The notes below the pieces were generated by a model. The model ran no database searches, was not told the origin of the DNA, and saw only the letters and a program-made list of their open reading frames with translations. Shown piece after piece: positions 54,931-64,000 of a stretch of 64,000 bases of DNA. The position numbers and the translations under genes were made by a program. The stretch spans positions 535,715-599,714 of the forward strand of contig CACRXP010000406.1 of NCBI GenBank assembly GCA_902702965.1, in the 5' to 3' direction. Position 1 is the stretch's first letter. Each line of letters starts with the position of its first letter. This DNA comes from Spirometra erinaceieuropaei (taxonomy: Eukaryota; Platyhelminthes; Cestoda; Diphyllobothriidea; Diphyllobothriidae).

Positions 54931-57900
54931 GTGAGTTGTATCTTCCTACGTTTCTTCAATGCCACGGGATTAACCCGGTTAGTGCTTTTATTGTTTAGAC
55001 AACGACCGTAACTCTACTCGGGCGCACCATAACCAAATAGCTCCTATACAGAAACAAATTCATGATTTTCAGAACACCAAAAAGCCAACAATGTAACGGA
55101 CCACTTATTAGGCCATATAAATTAAGGAATTTATGTTTTTATGTAAAAATATGAAAAATGGTCGTTTTGAGGTGGAATCGGCTTCAGGATTCGAGCGCCT
55201 AGCTCAGTTATAGTATGGTTTCTTGGGACTCTCTTACTTGAAAACTTTATTTACTTTATATTTCCCACATTAACTACAATTTCAGAAGTACGTAACCGTC
55301 TTCTAAGTATTGGTTAACGTGAATCTTGTTTGGGATTTTGTTGTTGGATATAGGTCTCTAGCCCAATCACGTAAACCCAATGAAGTCAAGAAACAGTCGA
55401 ACTGATGAGTTTATTTTTATTTCTCCCCTGTGTTCTAAGCAGATGACAACGCCAAAGAGGCTTTAAGAGACTCATTTCATAAGGCAAGTGAGGGGAAAAA
55501 TTAAACAAGGTGCATTCTCGATAGATAAAGCATATTCTCTTTTAAGAATAGAAGGCACCAATATGCATGGTCCGTACGATACACAGTGTAGCTGGCACCT
55601 CCACCATATGCGAGCGTCTAGGATAGGCTTGTCTCAAGGTGACATCCAAACTGTTTTTAAAAGGACAACACTTGGGGTCCCAGTAAACCTATGCCGGAGA
55701 TCATTGGTCTGTTGCGTCCATTCCATCCTCCCACTTTTTTCGTATGTTAATACTGGGTTTTGGAGGCTGCTTTTAGGCTGAGAAATGAAAACAGAGCAAA
55801 AATCGTTTACTTCGACGTCTGCCTTGTCTCTTTCCAGACGTGTTTTAGCGTTCTGGGTTTGGCAGATTACGAGATGAGTCTATGATTGAAACTATGCATT
55901 ACGGAACTGGCATCGGGACATCCGTGTCACACAGAAAGGTAAACAGAACACCGAAAAGCGAAAAATGTTTAAATAAAGCTGTGAAGACCTGCTCAAGTCA
56001 GAGAGGGTCCCTCGTTCCTGTTTTTTATCAGTCAGAAGGCATGTCTCTGTATGTACGATTCTTGTGGAAATTGTTGAGTTCCATGTCCATGAATTATTCG
56101 TTTTCCCGACCGGTGCTTCCATATGCATGTGATTTGGTTTCAAGATCGTAATTAGGACTGCTAATAAAGTATAATACACGATCGTCCTAATGACCTATCT
56201 ACCCCGTTATTGCAAATAATTCCTCCAGGATAAAAAATTCCCCCTTGTTTGGCTTAATATGTTAATGTCAGCAACCAGGCAACAGGACTAGCCAGAAATT
56301 ACTCCAAGCACAAGACATACCGCAACTATTTGAAACAACTCCAAGGGCCGACATTTCAAATGAAATAGTTTTTAACAAATTATTTTCTGCTAATCTATAG
56401 CTATGGAACTCTGCCACAAGCAGTCTGTAGTTGAGTTTATCAAGAAGCTTTATAGGGTCACGAAACATTGTTCTGCAGCATAATTGTTATACCTCCAATT
56501 GATTCTATTTTGGTGTAGCGGTGGGACTTTCAAACCAAGAGTTGTCTTCCAGACCCTATTTTTGATGATGTGATGAGAAAATGCGCATACACTAAATGAT
56601 TTTGCACCTCCCGTTGGTGGTTCTTCCCGGTCAATGGTCGTTCGGAAGTTACTAAGAACCACTTCTGGTTTACATGGTATCTAAGGTCTGATGTCGTTGC
56701 TTGGAGCCAATTTGATCTAACGATTCTAGAGATCCACACACGGCCTGCTGATTGTAACGTGTTGTTTATTCGAATTTTCAAGTAGTCTGGTCTAGTCTCT
56801 GATTTCGGGAAGTAAAAACTGCAGGAAGTCGCCGTGGTTGCAAAATAGCAGGAATTGACTCACATCTGTCGATCATTTGACTGGGCAGAAAAGGATCGTA
56901 CTTGGAATAATCCTTTTCAAATAGGATGAATTACGCCATCATAGTGATGAGGTGGGTTTGGGACGTGAAACTCCCTAATGAGTCGCACTTGACTTGGCAG
57001 ATTGGATAGCCTCCAATCTTCCACCAGACAACTTATTTTCAATTTCCTAAACCGTTTTTCTTCCATTTCGCGGGTTTCAATAACCTAAACAGCCAATACT
57101 CAAATCGTAAAATTCTTGATAAGGGCCTGCACTATTGTCACCCACCCCGACCTTTGGAAAGTACACTTGCGCTTTGTGGGGAATATCTGAGGAGTGTGGG
57201 TTGTCGGTGTGAGCTCTCTAGGGAAATAGTTTTTGTTTGAAAGGATTATTAATTATTTATTGAAACAGAGATTCGACGAAAAATTGCTGTTTTATTCATA
57301 AGAATCTTATAATTTTGGCATAAATTTTAGACCATAGGCACTAGACGCGCAAAGGCCAGCCTGTTAACTGCGGAATTTCAGCTTTTTCAGAGCAAGACTC
57401 CAATAAAAGGTAAAATTTGAGACTGTGCCACGGTGCCGTTTAAAAAAGTGGGGCAGGACCAGGCAGACAGATGTTTTTGTTAGGCAGAAGCAGAAATTAC
57501 TTATCTGAGGCGACGAGTTCTGCAAAGTAAATTGACTTTCTACTGGACATATTTTCAGTTATATTTGTTGCCCTCTACGAGTATGTTGTCCGATATTAAA
57601 CAGCAGATTTTGCAATTAACCTTAAGAGTTCCACTTTTGGCAGTACGTTTTGTTTAATTTAGAATGACCTGTCAGCTTGCGTAGTGTCCTGTTAGAGAAC
57701 TTCCAAGAATAGTGTTCAGTTTTGTAGAATTTTCCAACTCTAGGTTTTATAAGCTGCACATCTGCATCAATTATAACTGTCGGACCTCAGAAGGCTTTGT
57801 TCGAGAGAAAAAATGTCAAATGATAGAAAAGGCGAAGTTTGTTCATACATGGTCCGATGAATATGGGCGGTGCTGCAAAACATAAATACCTTGCCCTGCT

Positions 57901-60295
57901 ATTTTTTAAATGTTGATAGGTTGCATGGGAAGTCAGGTCTTATAGAGCAGCAGGATTGGTCGTCTTTGGCATATTTTTGATTGTTTGATATTATTGGGAT
58001 GTGTCTCCTTGACATGTTTTAAAAAACATTATTGCATGTTTCTGTTCGTTGACTATTATACAGTGATTAAGGACTTTTCAACTTCATCTAATGCTTTAGT
58101 GTTCTGCCAACCGTTAGCCATTTTTCAGGCCGAAATAAATTCCTCGCGACACATTAAGACTCGTTGCGAGGATTGCTTTGTTCCATTCCTAGCAGTGAAC
58201 GAACTCACGTGTTTCGCAGGTTCTGGATATTTGCCGAATCTTACAGTACGCATTTTACCTTATATGTCAATGAACAATACCTGTCGAAACTTCTTGTACT
58301 CACAGTAGTCAGAAGTGTCATTTGTAGCTTAGGTTACACATGCCCCTTAAATGCCACTTTTGCAAAAAGGACATTTCGTCTATATTGAGACCCATTCTTG
58401 AAATCACTACCTCCAGATCGAAATTGTTTTAACCGGTCTTTAAGGGTGCACGTTCATCAATTGCATTCTTTAAGTGCCAAATCTATTTTTGGGTCTCCAC
58501 TGCCTGGTTTCCTAAGTCTAGTTCACATAGGGATGCTAACTTTTATATGTTAGATCCTCGTTATATAGAGCGCGGAACAGAATGCAAACTCAGTTTTGCT
58601 AGACTACTGAGGGGCACAATGTCTTCGCTAATCTTGCGCTTTAGCATGTTGTTCAAACCACAAAAAAACTCAATTTGACGTAATTGCATGCATCCTCCCA
58701 TTGGCTTTTAATATATCATACAAAGTCCTCTGTCCATCTTTGTAAGTACCTACTTTTGTGTCCTTTATTGGAAAACTGGTTCATTTCAAAACTTGTTGTT
58801 TGATAGGCGAATAGGTTTCCTTTCACAAAATCCAGACTTGAAAGTCCCTTTGAGGCAATTATTTGCACAAGAGTGTGACTTAGTCTTTGGATGTTTCTGA
58901 CGGCTCCGATAAAAACACGAAGGTAGTTCCGGTCATAAGCTAATGTACACAGTGTGTCATAACTGTCGTTCTTAGCAGAATAAGCGGGAACATTAAATCG
59001 CTTTTAGCCAAAACACATATTAAGGAGCGTTCGCTAGGAGCACGAAGGACGTTAAGCCATGTTCTAGCAACCAAGAGAATTACTGAGCGTTTTAGTAACT
59101 AGATATTTACTACTTCCAACCTCTGTTATTAAACGAGGCCTAACTTCCTGCAGAATGGATACATGAAATTCACTTCTTTTGATCCCGCTCTTGGAAGTGG
59201 GATTGAAACTACATTTCAATCGAAAATCCATATATCACCCAAGTAATATCTTTTCGTAAGTATTATTTAAGTAAGTGTCTGGTAAGTTTGTAATTGGCTA
59301 ATTTAAATCTTTTCTCACACCATGCTCACCTTAGTGTCACTTAAACAACCTTGTGGACATAAAAGCATCCTTCGAAATCTTGGTTCAAAGATTTCAGATC
59401 ATTCGGTATTTCGGACACGCCCATCTACTAGATCCAAAACAATATTCTCCTCAGTCAATGCGCTCTTGATATTCCTACCATTGGTGATTTTTAAGTTTTC
59501 ATAATTTCTCAGTAGATTCCTCTAAGCAAAAGTTAAGTCGCATTATTTTTGTCATAAGCTCCTACTCTGAGGAGTAGGCCGTCACATTCTCTGGACATTG
59601 TTCGCTTATTCATTTCTTGTAGTTTTCGCCAAAGCTTATTCTCTTATGAAAGACTGATCTATACAAGGGCAATGAAATATGTCATTTGTTCCCGGCTAAG
59701 AGTCAGGAACCTAGCAGTACGTATTTCCAAGGTCACAGGCATTTGCGGTCAGTCGTCAGTCACCGGTACTTAGTTGCTCCGCGGAAGCTGGTGTCCTCTC
59801 GAGTAACCTTTACAGACCCGCTCCTATTGCCGACTTTCTTCTAACAAAACAGGTGTTGTTGCACACTACGAGCTCGGATGAAACCAAGTAAGGTCAGGTC
59901 ACACTTGCCCACATGATCTTTCGGAAACAGCAACATTTGTGCATTTCTGGGGAGAGGGGGGGGAGGGGAAGACCGCCTGCCCAACTTCTGGGGCATTGAC
60001 GCTGTACGATGTGAAGCTTGCCTGTCTCACCGAGGTGCGATTTCCAGACTGTTTCTTGCGGAATACTACGTTGTCACACGCCAAGAAGTGCTTCCATCCC
60101 TATCACAGCAGTGCCTCTCAGAACTCTGATCAACGTGCTGTCACAATCTCTTGGGATGATTTGGTGGAATTTTCATTAATGTGTTAGGAACTGGCTTCGT
60201 CCAGGGTTTCACATGAAATTCTGGTGCTGTTGCCAACATCACAGTGTGGTTATGGTCTACACCCGACGTTGAATGCGGATAATAAGAGGGACAAT
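54931..60295. other. presumed ATAT1 intron / intergenic DNA
   Basis: No exon with the ATAT1 IDRPS or NNFVIF blocks was found. A frame at 55488 reads GAFSIDKAYSLL, weakly like that block, but no acceptor keeps frame. Otherwise AT-rich with only motif-free short frames; a G-rich run lies at 59949-59969. Confidence 0.45.
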
Positions 60296-60830
60296 GGTAG
60301 GGTGCGCTCACCGATCGTTCATACGGAACTCACTCGTTCCGTTGTGCCTTAAGGGCTCTCTCTCTCGAGCTTAACCAGCAGCCGCACAGCGGCGCATGAT
60401 ATATAGGCAGAATGGCATTACCGACAAAGACAAGGGAGACTGGGATGGCCATTTCTGGCTTATTAGCCGTCATCAGCCAGCCATACCCAAGCCCGAAGTG
60501 TGGATCACCCGAGTCTCGAACTCGCGACCTGTTGGTTTAGAAGTCCACGCCTCTACCCACCGGGCCACGAGCCCGTTGCCCTGTCGGTTTTCGATCGGGA
60601 ATATACAATGTTAGGGGGCGCTCACCGATCGTTCATACGGAACTCACTCGTTCCGTTGTGCCGTAAGGGCTCTCTTTCGAGCCCAACCAGCAGTCGCACA
60701 GCGGCGCATGATATATAGGCAGAAAGTCGCGAGTTCTAGGCTTGGGTATGGCTGGCTGATGACGGCTAATAAGCCAGGAATGGCCATTCCCGTCTCCCTT
60801 GTCTTTGTCGGTAATGCCATTCTGCCTAAA
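60296..60830 (-). repeat. two SINE copies forming an inverted repeat
   Basis: The first copy (60296-60590, antisense) is nearly complete: end GCTCACCGATCGTTCATACG, body GACAAAGACAAGGGAGACTG, and a tRNA-like head. On the minus strand the head reads TGGCCCGGTGGGTAGAGG (A box), anticodon-loop region ACTTCTAAACC and GGTCGCGAGTTCGAGAC (B box), most like tRNA-Arg(UCU). The second copy starts again at 60612 antisense, then switches at about 60725 to a sense-oriented body ending GGTAATGCCATTCTGCCTAA. Thus 60405-60495 and 60740-60828 are inverted repeats. Confidence 0.75.
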
Positions 60831-62639
60831 TAAGAGGGACGATGCCTCGTCCTATGACGCACTTCGAACCAATAAGACTTTTTGGGGATCAGCATAATTC
60901 ATCTGATCCGACCGTGGATGACTGGACTGTCTCGGTAGAATGCGAGCGCAAGACAGCCAGCGCAAGTGTTGAGTACCATCAACACTTTAACTGCCTGAAC
61001 AAATAAACCCCGAATGTGAGCCGTAATTGTTGCTGTACTTAAGTGAAGCTATCTGCTTAACCTATCGCAATGCCTAGAATCCACCAATCCTAATACTGTG
61101 TACTGACCTTCCAGACAGTCTTTTCTAAGCAGTCAATGCAGAATCTACCGGATTAGAGTCGGATTAGAGCGTTTTTTGTATTCTGGCTTTGCATTTGCTG
61201 TAGTCCGGTTGAACCTCACCACCGACGCCACCGAATTTGAACAGTTGGGTCAGGTGAACTTCAGACTGCTGACAAGCGTCCTCGTATTGTCACTGCGAGG
61301 GACTTTAGCCTCCGGACGGGGAAGTGTAAGACGTCTGCTTGGCTCCAACGCAGCTAAGAATCTCCATCACTACCACTAGCTGAAAATTTTGGGTCGCGAA
61401 TGAAACGATCCGCCCAGCTGCTAGTGTAAACTGTGTTATGCGGCCACAAGCTTTGTCCGGTAGGGGAGCAACGTACCGGAAAAAAATTCTGAGATCTTGA
61501 ATGCGCTACCGCTGATGGAGATTTGGGGAGTTTGTACTGAATTTTGTTGATGTGTTAGCACTGAAGTCTGTTTGCCTCAAACTTTATAGACAAACACGTT
61601 GGACTGATGGTGTCAAATTTAATAAAAAAGCCGGTGAAAGGAACGTTCTTTCAGCCGCTGAATCTGGCCGATTCGGTCCTACTAGCTGCTGTCCCGGTTT
61701 TCACCTAACTATTTAACTGCCTATCCGGACTGGCAGACGACATTTTTAGTATGAGGATACCGAATTAAACCGAAGCGAACTCTCCATTGGACAGGCCATT
61801 ATAGCCGCCGCCGCGGGTGTTTTATCGGGGGATGGGGATGGGGAGGGGGGGGTGTAAACGACCCGACTGGCCACCAGCACATGTTGCGTCATGCAGTCAA
61901 ACGCTCTGCACTGCACTGGCGCAGCAAATCAGAGTAAATTTGCCCCTCACCCAGAATACGTGGTGTCCCTTTTGACGTTTATCAGGGCTTTTTCCACTCA
62001 CCCACTCCTCTCAGCTGCATTGCAGACTGGTACTTAAAAATGCAACGGAAAACGAACCCAGTTTTACAGTAAACCGCGGTCCGTGCATTACAGATCTGGA
62101 CTACGCAATGGACGTTGCGGTGCTTGCGGACTGCTTTGCAAAAATTTAATATGCTTTTCAGCATATATCCAAAGGTAACGGACATAGGATTCCAATCTAC
62201 CTTCCAAAATAAAGAGAATTACTCCAGGTTTTGCGGTCAGCTATATTCGTCCACCCACGGTAAACTTAGGTCGATTTTGTCGTTGACAGGGCATGGCGAG
62301 GATGAGTCGACCACTAGATCGACCAGACGTCTGGCTTTCATTCGACTTTGTCGAAACCTATTGAACCGTCCTAAGATCAAACCGGAGACCCAAATGCCAC
62401 TTCTATCTGAATTTAAGGCACTGCACATATGCTCGAAATTGTTGTTTTTTTAATTTCCTCAGAAATTAATTGCTAACTTGGAGTAGATGAGGTTACGTTA
62501 ATGTCTATAGCGCAGACCGAAACTGAACGTTTAAATACTTGGGCCGAAGTCCATCAGCCGCTTTTAGATTTTGAAAATGTTTGCTAACTTCCGGATATTT
62601 GTAGTCTGGCTAGCCATTGCATTAGCTTTTAGCGATTTC
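60831..62639. other. unassigned region with G-rich tract
   Basis: Contains a 112-codon frame at 62115-62453 with no known motif, a G-rich run at 61827-61852 and a worn fragment of the 8.8-kb repeat at 62470-62570. Confidence 0.4.
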
Positions 62640-63165
62640 AGTCTACAAGGTGAATAGTTTCTGCATTGGAAAAATGGAATTTAGGACCATCCTATGTAAA
62701 GTTCATAAAATTTGCAGTGGATGCAGGCCATGTTGTATACTACATGATGGACAGATACGATGCTGTATGAATCGGCATTGCACGGTCTTCAAAATCTTAT
62801 AATTAAAAATTGTGTTCAAGCTCGAAGGTAAACCTCTCTCCGAGTATACAATGTGTAGACGACGTGATTAGCCACCAAATTAGTAAAAGTAAGAATGTCC
62901 TTGCACACATTTTCTGCAAAATATATTTGAATTTATAAAGCCACCGAAAATCGATGAGAAAATGCATACTGCTTAGGTAATCATTTTTTTACGGAGTTAG
63001 ATTTCTGCAGGAGGTCTCAGATGAGTGCACTCAAAAGCCAACACTCTGGTATGTCCAAAATATCATGCTATTCTGCAGCATAATAAGTAATCCTTCCTAG
63101 TCGAAAGCGTATTTCAGAACTTTGGCCAACATTTTATGAGGTCAGTCACTCACCGTAACCGTTTA
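62640..63165. mobile_element. foldback element copy H (centre and right half)
   Basis: The centre carries GTTCATAAAATTTGCAGTGG and the right arm CGAAAATCGATGAGAAAATG, GTAATCCTTCCTAGTCGAAA and CATTTTATGAGGTCAGTCAC. The terminus TCACTCACCGTAA is the complement of the family end. The left arm is missing. Confidence 0.6.
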
Positions 63166-64000
63166 TAATATGCAAATGAAAGTTGGTATTTTCACGTAAG
63201 TCGTAAATGTTGGTCTCCAAAATATCTTCAATTAGGACTTCATGTTTGTCAACGCGTGTGGAATTTTTAAAAGTTTACCTAACTCTGTTGTTGTCTTAAA
63301 AAGTTCCTCCCGTCCTATCCCACCATTGTATTATGGCGCGCCACATGGTTTGGGAGCCATAGTTCTAAAGACCAGAGCCAGTTGGACGAATAATTGGCTG
63401 TATGTTTGTTTTTTCCCGTATCCAATGGACACAAAAGGTGACTTCACACTGGCGACACGCGTTTTTCTCTAGGCAATGGTTGGAGGCTTGGTCTCTCAAT
63501 GGTGTCCGCGTTGTCAAGATTATTGGGGGGGGGGAGGGGGAGAGTAACGTGCATAGGATGGCACTTGCCGGACGTGCAGCACCCACGAAATATCCAGCCC
63601 ATTCTCCTTAGCCTTTTGAAACGCTCAATCACCAAAGGGCGTTGCCGAGCTGCTGCTATTGCGCAACAACAGCGAGCTCTCCTTTCATAAAACCCTCGGA
63701 GTAAACACTCACCTCAAAATTTTTTTCTGTGAGCCGTAAAAATAGGACCCCTCTTTTGGAAAGTCGCATTATGCAGTCACGAAAATGGGCCGAGAATATT
63801 CAACTGGTTACTGCTGCTAGGCGGAGTACTTAATTAATTTGAAAGTAGCCGGTGGATTCACGTCCTGAGCGCTCCGCATTTGGCGCGTAAATAATTTCAA
63901 GTCAGAGCCCGAAGCCATTTCGTTATGGCACGGGAATATGGATCCCCTCGGGCAGGGACTCAGTATGCGACCCCACGGCATACTGCGTCCTCTCCCTTTT

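Noticed and set aside
55488..55781. Frame with GAFSIDKAYSLL as the missing ATAT1 IDRPS exon
   Set aside because: The Arg-Pro of the motif is missing, and no acceptor upstream gives the needed phase 0 without meeting the TAG in the alternative frame.
1..64000. CRISPR arrays, bacterial operons, integrons or phage
   Set aside because: No regularly spaced short repeats or bacterial gene organisation. Spliced genes and SINEs show the DNA is eukaryotic.

Overview
The window is eukaryotic and AT-leaning. It has spliced genes with introns from 31 bp to over 4 kb, tRNA-derived SINEs, non-LTR and Penelope-like retroelements, and very few intact long reading frames. Introns of 31-40 bp beside multi-kilobase introns, CR1/Jockey-type LINEs, Penelope-like elements (PLEs) with GIY-YIG domains, and the thioredoxin-like protein sequence together suggest a flatworm. 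A large repeat-rich diphyllobothriidean tapeworm genome (Spirometra/Schistocephalus/Dibothriocephalus type) is my best guess. That assignment is inference.

Two conserved genes can be reconstructed by splicing. (1) A TXNL1 homologue (thioredoxin domain plus PITH domain) lies on the minus strand, with seven exons between 41252 and about 29593. All junctions keep frame; one intron is GC-AG and two introns exceed 4 kb and are full of transposon debris. (2) The N-terminal part of an alpha-tubulin acetyltransferase (ATAT1/MEC-17) lies on the plus strand at 54396-54930, in four exons separated by introns of 31, 40 and 32 bp. Its remaining exons were not found. A third candidate, a 70-residue secreted Cys-containing peptide, lies at 38193-37981 (minus), inside TXNL1 intron 1.

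Layout. 1-16 kb: gene-poor, with foldback elements (about 250-740, 4978-5945, 10600-11565, 14578-15250), a duplicated unit at 8.76-9.49 kb and SINEs. 16-26 kb: Penelope-like fragments (16.24-16.92, 20.64-21.29, 24.24-24.96, possibly 25.1-25.35 kb), a foldback element (17.54-18.44 kb) and an inverted SINE pair (19.47-19.70 kb). 26-41 kb: TXNL1 and its repeat-filled introns, with another Penelope-like element, a 1-kb near-perfect foldback element, a LINE 3' end and two copies of an LTR-like repeat. 42-53.4 kb: a cluster of at least four LINE fragments nested in and abutting one another. 54-55 kb: ATAT1 5' exons. 55-64 kb: no recognised gene, with inverted SINE copies at 60.3-60.83 kb and a half foldback element at 62.64-63.17 kb.

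The most interesting signals are: (a) a family of about eight foldback elements with shared termini, one of which sits in a TXNL1 intron and could form a long RNA hairpin; (b) hammerhead-ribozyme-like cores at the 3' ends of Penelope-like elements, with a helix whose sequence changes between copies but whose pairing is kept; (c) a shared hairpin plus AATAAA architecture at the 3' ends of two different LINE families; and (d) repeated inverted SINE arrangements around a tRNA-like head.
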